Origin: Chitinophaga deserti | Lineage (GTDB): Bacteria > Bacteroidota > Bacteroidia > Chitinophagales > Chitinophagaceae | Direction: 5' to 3' | DNA: 64,000 nt | NCBI RefSeq assembly: GCF_003149455.1 | Contig: NZ_QFFK01000008.1 | Span: 124,001 to 188,000, forward strand | Part shown: in pieces, positions 8,621 to 18,400 of the stretch | Position numbering within the stretch: position 1 is the stretch's first letter | How the letters are laid out: every line of letters begins with the position of its first letter | The notes under the pieces: model-generated | The model's input: the letters and a program-made list of their open reading frames with translations, nothing else | The model's database searches: none | What the model was told of the DNA's origin: nothing | Position numbers and translations under genes: made by a program

Positions 8621-9850
8621 ATGAATACTCCAGCTAAACAGTTAAAGAAGAAGAAGTCCAACCGCTCACTCTTCTATCGTATTTCGGCCTGGCTGCACCT
8701 TTGGCTCGGACTGGTGACGGGAATTATCGTAGTTATCGTGTGCCTTACCGCCTGCATCTGGGTATTTAACGAGGAAATCACCGATATGATGGAGCCACAG
8801 CATGCCGTGGCGAAGCAGGAAAAGGCAGTGATCCTCCCCTCGCAGATCATGAAGGTTGCGGAGACTGAATTCCCGGGCAAGCGGGTGAGTTATGCCACTT
8901 TCCGGCAAGGCAGGGTAGTGGAAGCCGGAGTTGGCGGCCGCAGGGGTGGTTCCAGCATGAAGCTGAACCCCTATACTGCTCAGGTGGTGACTAAAGAAGT
9001 GCGTAAAGAAGGCGAAACAGGGTTCTTCCGCTGGGTACTGAACGGGCACCGATTCCTCTGGATGCCGGTAGCAATAGGCCGCCCCATCGTTAACTACAGC
9101 ATACTCATATTTCTTATTACCCTGATAACCGGGATGGTCATGTGGTGGCCAAAGAAATGGAACAAATCCACCCGCCAGCAGAGTTTCAATATCAAATGGA
9201 AAGGCACCATCAAACGGGTTAACTACGACCTGCACAATGTATTGGGCTTTTACGCATTGCTGTTACTCTTCGCCATAGGGGCCACCGGTATCGTATACGG
9301 TATTCAGTGGTGGAGCAAGGGCCTTTACTGGGCTACTTCGGGCGGTAAATCCCTGCCGGAGTATGTAGAAAAGAAATCGGACTCCCTGCAGGCAGGGAAG
9401 CATTACACCCCGGAGCAGGCTGCCGATATCGCATTCCAGACCGTACTGCGGAAGCACCCGGATGCCAATGGCTTCTATATGTCTTTCCCGGATACCTCCA
9501 AGCCGAAGTCCGGCATACTGGTGATAGCTTATCCCAGCAAAGGACAATACTACAATTCGGAGCGTTACACCTTCGACCAGCATACGCTGCAGGAGCTGAA
9601 AGAACCGCGGACCATTTACGATGGCAGCTATGCCGAAGCGGAATTTGGTACCAAACTGCGGAAGATGAATTATGACATTCACGTAGGGAGCATACTTGGA
9701 CTGCCCGGTAAGATACTGGCGTTTTTCGCCAGCCTGATAGGGGCCACATTGCCTGTAACCGGGTTCATCATCTGGTGGGGCAAGAAGAAAAAGCAGAAGA
9801 AACCAGCGAAAAAGGCGGCTGTTCCTCGCAGACAGGTAGAAGTCGTATAA
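8621..9850 (+). CDS. PepSY-associated TM helix protein
   Basis: A 409-residue inner-membrane protein with the ATG at 8621 (MNTPAKQLKKKKSNRS). The layout is that of the PepSY_TM family: a first helix after 'LFYRISAWLHLWLGLVTGII', a periplasmic PepSY-type part, two central helices (about 155-175 and 205-230, with 'YDLHNVLGFYALL' between), a second periplasmic part, and a last helix after 'YDIHVGSILGLPGKILAFF' that ends in a Lys-rich tail. The repeated His residues near the membrane could bind heme or metal. Members often accompany TonB-dependent siderophore uptake, but none is next to it here, so a link to iron reduction is only a family inference. Confidence 0.85.
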   Translation: MNTPAKQLKKKKSNRSLFYRISAWLHLWLGLVTGIIVVIVCLTACIWVFNEEITDMMEPQHAVAKQEKAVILPSQIMKVAETEFPGKRVSYATFRQGRVVEAGVGGRRGGSSMKLNPYTAQVVTKEVRKEGETGFFRWVLNGHRFLWMPVAIGRPIVNYSILIFLITLITGMVMWWPKKWNKSTRQQSFNIKWKGTIKRVNYDLHNVLGFYALLLLFAIGATGIVYGIQWWSKGLYWATSGGKSLPEYVEKKSDSLQAGKHYTPEQAADIAFQTVLRKHPDANGFYMSFPDTSKPKSGILVIAYPSKGQYYNSERYTFDQHTLQELKEPRTIYDGSYAEAEFGTKLRKMNYDIHVGSILGLPGKILAFFASLIGATLPVTGFIIWWGKKKKQKKPAKKAAVPRRQVEVV

Positions 9851-9864
9851 ATAAAGTGTTTTAT

Positions 9865-9906
9865 AAAAAAAGGGAATGCCGTTCACGAAACAGCATTCCC
9901 TTTTTT
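9865..9906. terminator. Bidirectional terminator
   Basis: A long A/T-flanked hairpin, with AAAGGGAATGC pairing to GCATTCCCTTT and a 13-nt loop, lies between the convergent PepSY gene and the SDR gene and has A-runs and T-runs on both sides. Confidence 0.85.
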
Positions 9907-9923
9907 ATATAAGCCGGATGGTA

Positions 9924-10637
9924 TTATGGATTGGTAGAGAAAATGGAGCCGTTGGCGATCAGCGCTCTCCGGTTCATTTTCAGCATATCAGTCACCCATT
10001 GGGCAAAGTCTTCGGGCTGCAGCACTTTCTCCGGATTCCCGTCTGTAAGCGTACCTACAGTGAGATCTGTAGCAATAGTACTGGGGGTAAGTGTTATTAC
10101 ACGGATGTTGTTTTTACGCCACTCCGCCATCATAGATTGCGAAAGGGAAATAACTGCCGCTTTGGAAGCAGCGTAGGCCGACATGCCGGCCGCTCCCTTG
10201 AGGCCTGCAGTGGATGCCACATTCACAATATCCCCTTCATTCTTTTCTTTCATAAAAGGATACACTGCTTTGGCTGCATAGTACACGCCGAACAGGTTGA
10301 TGTCTATCACCTTTTTCCAGGTTTCGGAAGACATTTCTTCCAGTGTCCCGAAATCGCCGATACCGGCATTGTTGATCAGTATATCCACTCCGCCCAGTTG
10401 GGCTGCCAGTGTTTTAATACCCTCATTGGTCGCTTTCTCATCGGCAGCATCAAACACTGCATATACCGCCTCTACGCCCAGCTTCTTGATTTCTTCCGCA
10501 GCAGCCTTCAGCCGGTCTTCATTACGGCCAGTAATGGCAATATTCACCCCTTCAGCGGCCAACGCCAGTGCTACGGCCTTTCCTAATCCTCTTCCGCCTC
10601 CGGTAACGATGGCTTTCTTTCCCTTTAAGTCAATCAT
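9924..10637 (-). CDS. SDR-family oxidoreductase (FabG-like)
   Basis: A 237-residue classical short-chain dehydrogenase/reductase. The Rossmann glycine motif is 'TGGGRGLGKAVA' (residues 12-23), the structural 'NNAG' is near residue 88, the catalytic Ser is in 'NVASTAG' near 140 and the Tyr-x3-Lys pair is in 'YAASK' near 153-157. An Arg after the second strand ('TGRNEDR') suggests NADP(H). The closest well-known relatives are 3-oxoacyl-ACP reductases, but the family has many substrates and no fatty-acid genes are adjacent. It forms a single-gene unit that is convergent with the PepSY gene. Confidence 0.88.
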   Translation of the reverse strand: MIDLKGKKAIVTGGGRGLGKAVALALAAEGVNIAITGRNEDRLKAAAEEIKKLGVEAVYAVFDAADEKATNEGIKTLAAQLGGVDILINNAGIGDFGTLEEMSSETWKKVIDINLFGVYYAAKAVYPFMKEKNEGDIVNVASTAGLKGAAGMSAYAASKAAVISLSQSMMAEWRKNNIRVITLTPSTIATDLTVGTLTDGNPEKVLQPEDFAQWVTDMLKMNRRALIANGSIFSTNP

Positions 10638-10746
10638 GGTATGTATAATTTTGAATTTGAAAGTTGTTATACCCTTTTAGGGGACCCAAAGATACGACAC
10701 GGAAAGATCAGAAAAAGGAACCCATTACCGGTTTGCCCTGCAGTAT

Positions 10747-10785
10747 AAATGTAAAAACCCGCTCATAGAGCGGGTTTTTACATTT
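10747..10785. terminator. Terminator of the 17.5-kb operon
   Basis: A perfect 18-bp inverted repeat (AAATGTAAAAACCCGCTC with a 3-nt loop) places T-runs on either strand. It lies 14 bases past the stop of the last gene of the long minus-strand operon and upstream of the SDR gene. Confidence 0.85.
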
Positions 10786-10798
10786 GCGCGACCCGGAA

Positions 10799-11839
10799 CT
10801 AACTTTTAAGCTGGAAGGGCACACTGCCCACGATCATGAGTTTTTTGATGGGAACGCCTTGTCCCTTGCTCGTGATTTCTGCTGGGGATGCATAGAAGTT
10901 TACATCCGCCAGGTGCTGGGGTGCTACCTGCTTTACATGCTCGATAAAATCGGACCCGGTTCCCATGGTGCCAACAATAGGAATGATATTGGCGCCATCC
11001 GGGGGATTTGTTGCGCCCTTGTAGTATTTGAAATTGATGGTGGAATCAAAATCGTCCGGCCAGCGCACCTGTACGGTAGGTGCATAGTTGGGCGTGAGGA
11101 TCGGCTGCTTGGGGAAAATGATGGTATTAGCTGCATCCGGCCCGGGAACGGAGAACTCGATAAAACCATCTGTGGGCAGGTTCTGGCATTGAATGCCAAT
11201 ATTCAGCAATCCGCCCTGGTCCGCACCATATATGGTTGCATAGTTTTCGATGGTAGGCTGCGTGGCATCTACTTCCGTGGTGTTTTTCCAGCCCACGTTA
11301 GGATGCGTGAGGATGAAGTTTGCCATATCGTTCACTGTGCCGATGCCGTAAAGGTCCGGTGGTTCCAGCTGGTCATCCCCGTTTTTTACCCACGCCACGA
11401 GGCAGTAATGGTTATTATCTCTGGGAGGTTTCCATTTAAATGGTTCAATGGTGGCTGCCAGTCCCTGTGCCTGCGCTACCACCTGTGCAGCATTGATCGG
11501 CACGTTGGTGCCTTCGGTGTGCATGATGGTATCCATCATCCAGTTCTGCGGCCATAACACAATGCTCGTATCCACATAATACAGGTAGATCGTTGATGTG
11601 ATCGCCGTTAATTCTGTATTGATGCCGCGGGCGTATACGAAGTTCGTTTGCAACGGCGTCTGGTTATCGCCGTCGGGCAGGCCCTGGTTGTAATTGTTCA
11701 TGTCCAGCAACGACTGCGGGTCTGCCAGCGGTACAGTTCCGGAAATACAAATGTCGGGTGATTGCGTCCAGCTGGGGCCTTTTGCATTATCGGGCGTTTC
11801 ACCTACGTAGTCCCTGATAAATAGTCCTTGGTATGCCAT
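10799..11839 (-). CDS. Unknown protein, last gene of the LanM-like/DUF6603 operon
   Basis: A 346-residue protein that I do not recognise. It has no signal peptide and no membrane helix. It starts MAYQGLFIRDYVGE and soon reaches 'PDICISGT', and is rich in Pro, Asn, Asp and aromatic residues, a composition usual for beta-sandwich proteins. A conserved-looking stretch is 'HYCLVAWVKNGDDQ' near residue 188, followed by a helical 'NDMANFILTHPNVGWKN'. It sits 17 bases after the 1176-aa gene and is the last gene before a strong terminator. Its place suggests it works with the large proteins encoded upstream, perhaps as a small structural partner, but that is inference. Confidence 0.7.
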   Translation of the reverse strand: MAYQGLFIRDYVGETPDNAKGPSWTQSPDICISGTVPLADPQSLLDMNNYNQGLPDGDNQTPLQTNFVYARGINTELTAITSTIYLYYVDTSIVLWPQNWMMDTIMHTEGTNVPINAAQVVAQAQGLAATIEPFKWKPPRDNNHYCLVAWVKNGDDQLEPPDLYGIGTVNDMANFILTHPNVGWKNTTEVDATQPTIENYATIYGADQGGLLNIGIQCQNLPTDGFIEFSVPGPDAANTIIFPKQPILTPNYAPTVQVRWPDDFDSTINFKYYKGATNPPDGANIIPIVGTMGTGSDFIEHVKQVAPQHLADVNFYASPAEITSKGQGVPIKKLMIVGSVPFQLKS

Positions 11840-11856
11840 AGGAATGTTTTAAGAAA

Positions 11857-14800
11857 TTAGGAATTGATTTGAAATACTTGCGCAATATTGTTGCTGTTTA
11901 AACATGCTAAGTAAATGGATGAAGCATCCGGCAACATCGTGATACCTACCGGGTAGCGGATGTCGCGTTCCCAGGTCAGCGTTTGCAGGATACGGAGAGA
12001 GCTGGTGCTCACCACCCTTACTCCGGTAATATCGGCATCGGTGATAAACAGCCGGGTGCCGTCAGGAGAAATACATAACCGTTGCAGGTTGATCAGCGCA
12101 CTGTAGGAAGAAGGGTATTTGTATTCCTTCATCTCCTGTTTGGCAATGTCTATCAACGTGAAACTGGTCACCAGGTTGGTTTGCGCCAATATGTACAACG
12201 TTCCGTTGTCTGGCGATACCACCATGGATCTGGCGATGCTGTTGATCGTGTATATCTTTGTATCCGGCTGGTATGTACCGCTTTCATCCCTGTTGATCGT
12301 ATAAATCTTACCGGCATACGCATCCAGTACAAAAACTGCCGACGCATCCGGCGAATTGGCCAGCAGGATGGTATTGGATTTTATGGTAGATACGAACAGG
12401 TCATTCTGGGAGATGACCGTATAAATGTTAGAATTGATATCGCATGCGTACGTTATCAGCGTATGTTGACCTGTGGCATCTTTTGCAAGGAGGAACATAT
12501 GATCGCCGCTGGCAGACATGGTGATATTCAGCGGTTGCCGGACTGCGCCACCTGCCCCTGTAGGGATGGGGATCTTCAGCTGTGAGGCAAACGTGGTAGC
12601 ATCCAGTACTTCCACATTATCGTCGCTGCCGGCGATGAGGAACATCTTTTTCACCGGTACCTGCGGGGAAAATACACAGCCAATAACATCGGTGGTATCC
12701 AGTTTGCTGACCACTGCGCCGGTTGCCACATTGTAGATGTACAGCCCTTTGGAATAGCTGCCATTCCCCATTGTTATGAGCGCATTGTGCCAGGTTACAA
12801 CAGATTTATTGTCGTTGCTGATCACGATGTCTGTAGGCAGCTTACCTACAGATACGGGGGCGTTCTGCATCTGGTAGTTGGTGAGATTAATCACCGTCAG
12901 CGATTTATCAGTATTGCTCGCGGCAAATACCATGGCATCGTCGAGCGACAATGAAATCCCTGCCGGGTTACTTACCGTGGGTATACCTGCTTCCAGGATT
13001 TTTACATTGGAAACCCCGGCGCCACAGCTCACCAGGGCAACGGTGTTGCTGCCATTGTTGGTGACAAAGGCATAGGCCCGGCTGGTATCCGTATCAATGC
13101 TCATCGGCGTGTTGCCAAGGGGTAATTCCTGGCGCAGGGATGAGCCCCGGTCGTCGTGATGCACTGCAATGAGTTTGTTACTCCCTTTACATACAACGAG
13201 GAGCGTATCCCCTGTAGGGTCGCCTACCGCCACATCCACGGGCTGCGAATCGAGGTTATCGATATTGCGTATGAAATTGAAACTGTCGTTCAGGGAACTG
13301 TAACCCACCACAGATACGTTGTTGGAATCAGTATTAGCGATGTACACCAATGCCCCGGTGGGGTCGGTTGCCAGTCCGCCTGCATTGAGCCCTACGGGCA
13401 CATCGTTCTTCACGGCAAATACGGTATCGCTCAGCTTTTGGATAACGATCAGGTGCCCCTGAGAATCGGCTGTGTTGTTGCAGGTAACGAAAACATAGTC
13501 TTCATCCGGCCCCACGGCAATGTGAGAGGGCGTATTATCCAGCGGTACGGTGCAAACGATACTGAACGAGTAAGAAGAGGTGCTGTCATTGTATGTTACA
13601 CCAATCACGGTCAGTGTTCCATTATCTTCTGCCGAAAACAGGTATTTACCATTAGTGGAAAACAGCAGGTCTACCGGCTTGCCACTCACAGGAATAGGGT
13701 CGGTATAGCGGTCGTAGGTAAGTGAATTTAGGATTTCCACGCAGTTGGCCGGCTGATTGAGTGCGGCTACGAATTGCGCATCCGGAGAGGCTACCACCTG
13801 TTGGGGAATGAAATCGATGTTCACGTTCCTGGGCTCCTGGTCAAATGCCTGTATCAGTACGCTTCGCTGCAGCTCGTATAATTTAGCCGTGTTTTTCGGG
13901 ACGATAGACCACATCCCCGGTGCTTTCACTGATTTATAGATCGTACCTGATTTATCCACCGGCTCTTTCGTATTGTCGCGGACATTGACAAGGTACACGG
14001 GCTCGTTGGTATCCACATCCCAGTAGAATTTCACATCATGGGGGAAGTCTTTTTTATAGATCGCCGTTGGTGTTGCTACAAAGGAGTTGATTTCCGGGAG
14101 CACATTCGCCGTTACGGTTTTCATCACCGTATTGCCGGGTCCGCCGGCGCCATTGGCTACGAGTGTGATATCGGTGCTTTCCGTGAGCTGGGCTTTATAG
14201 GATGTTACCTTCGTCACATCTTCATAGAACGGCATCAGCGTCAGCAATTTGAAATTTTTGGCCGTCCAGCTAATTGTCACTTCTGCCACACCGTTTTGCA
14301 CGATAGCCGGGTTGGGGGATACCGTAATATCATCTACCGCTACATGCGGGATCTTGTTCAGAACGATGTAGTAGGAGCCGTCGTTGTATCCGGGTACATC
14401 CTGGTATTGCACGAACATGAGGGTAGGCCCCGGCTCAAAAGTGGTCACGATCTGGTCTATGTCTATCTGCACAATTGATTTGGCGCCGGTGCCGATGATG
14501 GGCTGGTTATCCGGCGGTACCATCAGCCAGCAGGGGTTTTGCTGGTCGGCGTTTTGGGTGATCACCCAATCGCTGGCGTTCTGGCCCTGCCGTACTTTTA
14601 TTTTTGCGGCAGATGCCGGTGTCGTTAATGCACCATATCCCGGCCAGTCGGCGGCATAAACGAATGATACGGTGAATACCGTTTTGGGCCCGGCTTTTAC
14701 CACTGCTGGCGTAGGCCCTGGCTTGAATACGAACGTGATGCTGTTCATCACCGGGTCGTACCCGTCGATGCTGTTAAAGATATCGCTGGCTGAATTGAGT

Positions 14801-15387
14801 TCACAGCCGATGGCGGTATTCAGGTCTTTGAACCCGCCGGGCGCGTTTTGCAGCAATACTTTAAAGAAAGACACCTGGGGCAGCCTTCCGCTGGAGGCCG
14901 GGGGCACCCTGAAGCTGCTGACATTCAGACTGGCATTGGGGGATGCGGGCGGATTGCTCATCGTTAACCCGTTGATCTCAATCTGGATCATATCTCCTGT
15001 ACCGCTGCCCAGCGTAATTTCTTCCGTGGGCGTCATACATATCTGATAATTATCCGGGTACAGTTGAAATTGCCAGTCTGTTGCAGAACAGGTTAATGCG
15101 CCAAACTCCGCGGGCGTGAGTTGCAGCGCGGAAAGGTCCAGGTAGAGGATGGAGCCTGTGGCTGCAGGGGCATCACTTTTGGGAACGAGCACGCCCGGTG
15201 AAAATGTACCCACGCCGGTATTGAGGGTAATATCCAGCGTCAGTTTATTTACGGCCGGGTCTGTCGTAATGTAGATCGTATTGGCGGCGGATGGGTTTCC
15301 CATCTCGTAAGACAGCTGTGGCAATGGGTTTTGTAACGTATCTATTTCATGAGACAGCTGCGGCAATTTGCTTACTAGTGTTTCCAT
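11857..15387 (-). CDS. Giant YVTN-type beta-propeller protein
   Basis: A 1176-residue protein without a signal peptide (METLVSKLPQLSHEID). The N-terminal third (about 1-340) is beta-rich, with no family recognised; about 350-530 looks like two Ig-like sheets ('VTISWTAKNFKLLTL', 'VKFYWDVDTNEPVYL'). From about residue 540 to the end come many 40-50-residue repeats of the YVTN/YncE kind: 'DYVFVTCNNTADSQGH', 'LVYIANTDSNNVSVVG', 'RAYAFVTNNGSNTVALV', 'VFAASNTDKSLTVIN'. These build beta-propellers that usually bind protein or ligands. It lies 31 bases after the 1353-aa gene. Absence of an export signal is odd for this fold and fits a cytoplasmic role or a non-Sec route. Confidence 0.8.
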   Translation of the reverse strand: METLVSKLPQLSHEIDTLQNPLPQLSYEMGNPSAANTIYITTDPAVNKLTLDITLNTGVGTFSPGVLVPKSDAPAATGSILYLDLSALQLTPAEFGALTCSATDWQFQLYPDNYQICMTPTEEITLGSGTGDMIQIEINGLTMSNPPASPNASLNVSSFRVPPASSGRLPQVSFFKVLLQNAPGGFKDLNTAIGCELNSASDIFNSIDGYDPVMNSITFVFKPGPTPAVVKAGPKTVFTVSFVYAADWPGYGALTTPASAAKIKVRQGQNASDWVITQNADQQNPCWLMVPPDNQPIIGTGAKSIVQIDIDQIVTTFEPGPTLMFVQYQDVPGYNDGSYYIVLNKIPHVAVDDITVSPNPAIVQNGVAEVTISWTAKNFKLLTLMPFYEDVTKVTSYKAQLTESTDITLVANGAGGPGNTVMKTVTANVLPEINSFVATPTAIYKKDFPHDVKFYWDVDTNEPVYLVNVRDNTKEPVDKSGTIYKSVKAPGMWSIVPKNTAKLYELQRSVLIQAFDQEPRNVNIDFIPQQVVASPDAQFVAALNQPANCVEILNSLTYDRYTDPIPVSGKPVDLLFSTNGKYLFSAEDNGTLTVIGVTYNDSTSSYSFSIVCTVPLDNTPSHIAVGPDEDYVFVTCNNTADSQGHLIVIQKLSDTVFAVKNDVPVGLNAGGLATDPTGALVYIANTDSNNVSVVGYSSLNDSFNFIRNIDNLDSQPVDVAVGDPTGDTLLVVCKGSNKLIAVHHDDRGSSLRQELPLGNTPMSIDTDTSRAYAFVTNNGSNTVALVSCGAGVSNVKILEAGIPTVSNPAGISLSLDDAMVFAASNTDKSLTVINLTNYQMQNAPVSVGKLPTDIVISNDNKSVVTWHNALITMGNGSYSKGLYIYNVATGAVVSKLDTTDVIGCVFSPQVPVKKMFLIAGSDDNVEVLDATTFASQLKIPIPTGAGGAVRQPLNITMSASGDHMFLLAKDATGQHTLITYACDINSNIYTVISQNDLFVSTIKSNTILLANSPDASAVFVLDAYAGKIYTINRDESGTYQPDTKIYTINSIARSMVVSPDNGTLYILAQTNLVTSFTLIDIAKQEMKEYKYPSSYSALINLQRLCISPDGTRLFITDADITGVRVVSTSSLRILQTLTWERDIRYPVGITMLPDASSIYLACLNSNNIAQVFQINS

Positions 15388-15418
15388 GTGTGTGTGTTAA
15401 ACTGTTTTGAAATATTGT

Positions 15419-18400
15419 TTACTGGATGATGGAAAGGAAGGATGCATCGGTACCGTTATTCACGCCGGTTACATCCATATAGTCTACATACATCTGTACC
15501 TGCCCGCTGTTGGCAGCTACAAATGCTTTAGTAATGCTGAAAGGAATTTCCCCGCCCGGGACCAGCGTTATTTCAGCAACGGGTGTGCAGGCCCAGTAGT
15601 TTCCGTATTGCAGGTTGTTCATGCACTTAAACGTCCAGCCCTCGCAGGTTATCACTACATCAGGCACTTTATCGTCGCTGATCAGTTTGCCAAAGTGGAT
15701 GTAGAACACGGCTCCGGTATTAGGATCGCCTTCGGGTAACAGCTGGCCGGGTTTGCAGGTAAGGTCTGTAGGCTTGCGGTTTTTCACCGTTAGCGTGAAG
15801 TCGTTATCCTTACCGGGCACTGCTGCGGGCTGCCCCAGCGTGTTCAGCATCACAAAACTGAGCAGTTGCGGGTTCAGCCGCAGCCATCCTTCCCGGATGG
15901 CCTGTGGCGTGTATGCGGCAATTGCCTGACTGGTGGTGAAGTTGATATCCGGTACCGTTGCCCATACGGGTTTATTGGCTACCAGGGTTTCTTCCACCCA
16001 ACTCCATTGATAGCCTTCTTCTGCGGGGAGCGGCAGGTTGAACCCGGTTGCGCCCTGCAGTACGGGCGTGGTGAGGAAGGTCATCTCAAGGGTACTGATG
16101 ATGTCGGTATATTCATCCGGTGGTATCTGAATGTTCATCACCGGCTGGATGCCGCAGGTGGCATAAATGGCCGCCCGGGGATCTACCAGCATCAATACTT
16201 TCACGGCATCCTGCATGAGATCGGCAGGATCGGGAGCGTCTACTTTAGGGGATACGTTTACCATCAGGTTGGTAGCCGCGGGCTTTACGACGCCGTTTGT
16301 GCCTGTTGCCGCTTCGGAATAGAATGACGAGAAGTCATACCCGCCCTTGCCCTGTTTGAAATATCCGATAAGCCCGTCATCGATCTTGTCGAGATCGCCC
16401 AGAATAACGGGGAACTGTACGCCGGTGAAATTATTATCCTCCGGCTCCAGTGCGTACCAGCTTTGATTGAGTGCGGGCCCGCCCGCAGCTTCCAGCCGCA
16501 GCATGGCCTGTGTAACTGCTACCGGCCGGCCAATCAGCACCGCCAGATCATTGTTTTGGGCATAGTTGGCGGGGTTCACGAAATTATGCATTGAGTCTAC
16601 CGCCGTCCAGAAATCGAGGAAGAATGCCGGCGTGCCTGACATGAGGTTTTGGGCGAATGCCGCAAAAACAGCATTCTGATAAGCAAAAACAGCGGATAAA
16701 GATTGGTTGATGGTTTTATTGTCGCCCGGGGCAGACTGCCAAAGTATGGTGGTATGGTCGCCATCCAGGTACATGGTGCCAAGGGCATGTCCCTGCTGAT
16801 CGTAAAAGAACAGGCTGGCATCGAGGTGATTGGGCATTATCCAGCCGCAAATGGGCGTGGTAGCAGGGTGCAGCGTCATTTCCTGAGCTTCGATGCTATC
16901 AGTGGCCGATAGCCAACGGAATATCAGCCGCGAGGGCTGGGAGATCCGTGGCGGTAAGAAAGCAGTTTCAGGGATCTGCTTGTCTTTGTACCAGCTGATC
17001 ATGGAGGAGGCGTAACATTGGTCCATGATCTGTATTTCCCGCTTGTTACCATAAACATCCACCGCGGTGAGTTTTGTATTCAGATATCCGGCACGGATGG
17101 GGTTGAAAAATCCATTCGGTTCCGGCGATACGCTGTAGGAATCTCCCACGATATCGCTTACGCTTTCGGTAAGGGGAGCGTATGGATTATTGTCAGGTAC
17201 TTTAATGTTCAGCTGCAGATCCTGATCCTGCATGAGCAGCGAATTGCCGAACCCGTTGATGGAAAATGAAACATACTGGCCCGTTCCCAGATCGTCGAGG
17301 ATCGTTTGCAGGGTACTGTCGGTATGATCTTCCAGGTATTCCGCCAGTTGTTTGGCAAAACTGTCGGCCGCGCTGAGGGTAAGGATGGCCGAACCGCTGT
17401 AGCCTTCTTTGTTGTTTGCGATGATCTGTGTAGGATCAGCCGGACCTTTATAAGTGATAAACCCGCCGGCGTTTTGATCTACGTCGTAGTTGTTGAAGAA
17501 GAAATTGTTGCTGTATGATTGCAGCGCTTCTCCTTTCTGCGTGGGCTGCAGCGGAGAAAAGTCGGCTTCCCAGATCACCATAATGGGGTTCCAGGGGTTA
17601 CCATTCCACCAGTGGACTGCTTTCGCTGCCGGCAACATACCGGTAAGCGTGTAGGTGGATTGGGGCAATCCATCCAGCGCTGCCTGCAAACTATCCTGCA
17701 AAGTGGCAACGGCAATCCCGGATAGTACGGATACGATGTTGGTATTCAGTAAACAACTTTCTTCCAGTAATTGATTGAACAGGTCTGGTTGCGGCAATGT
17801 ATTCGGGCCGGGCAGGCTGATGTTGTTAAACTGTGCTGCGGTAATGGTGACGTTGTTGACAACGATGGAATCCAGCAGCTGGTTGTTTATCCGGCAAACA
17901 AGGTATCCGGCTTCATCCAGCCCCCTGAGGCCAAAGCGTGCTGCGCCGATAAATTCGGGCGCGGTGAGCATAAGCACCGGTTCGTTCGGCTGCCAGTACC
18001 TGCTGGCAGGCGTTTCTTTTAATTCCAGTTGCGGTTTGATCCTTCGTTCCTGGTTCAGTGCGGCCAGCTGGTCACCTACCAGTTTCAGTTGCTTGTCCAG
18101 ATCGTCTTTAAGTCCGGTGAGCGCAGGTTGCAGGGTGTCGTCATAAAATCCGATCTGCTCCCTGATCAGTGCGTCCAGCTCGTTTTTTGTGATGTCATCA
18201 TCGGCTTTCATCAACCGGTACCAGTTGGCAAACAGCAGGCCCTTGAAATAGGCGTCGTAATCCTTATAGTAATCGTACTGCTGCTGATATTGGTTCAGCT
18301 GGTTCAGGGAATTACCTGTTTGCAGCGGGAGGTTGGTGGCAGGAGTGTCGTTGCCGGGGTCGTTGATGTTTTCGTCGTCGGGCTTTTGAACGATGAGGTA

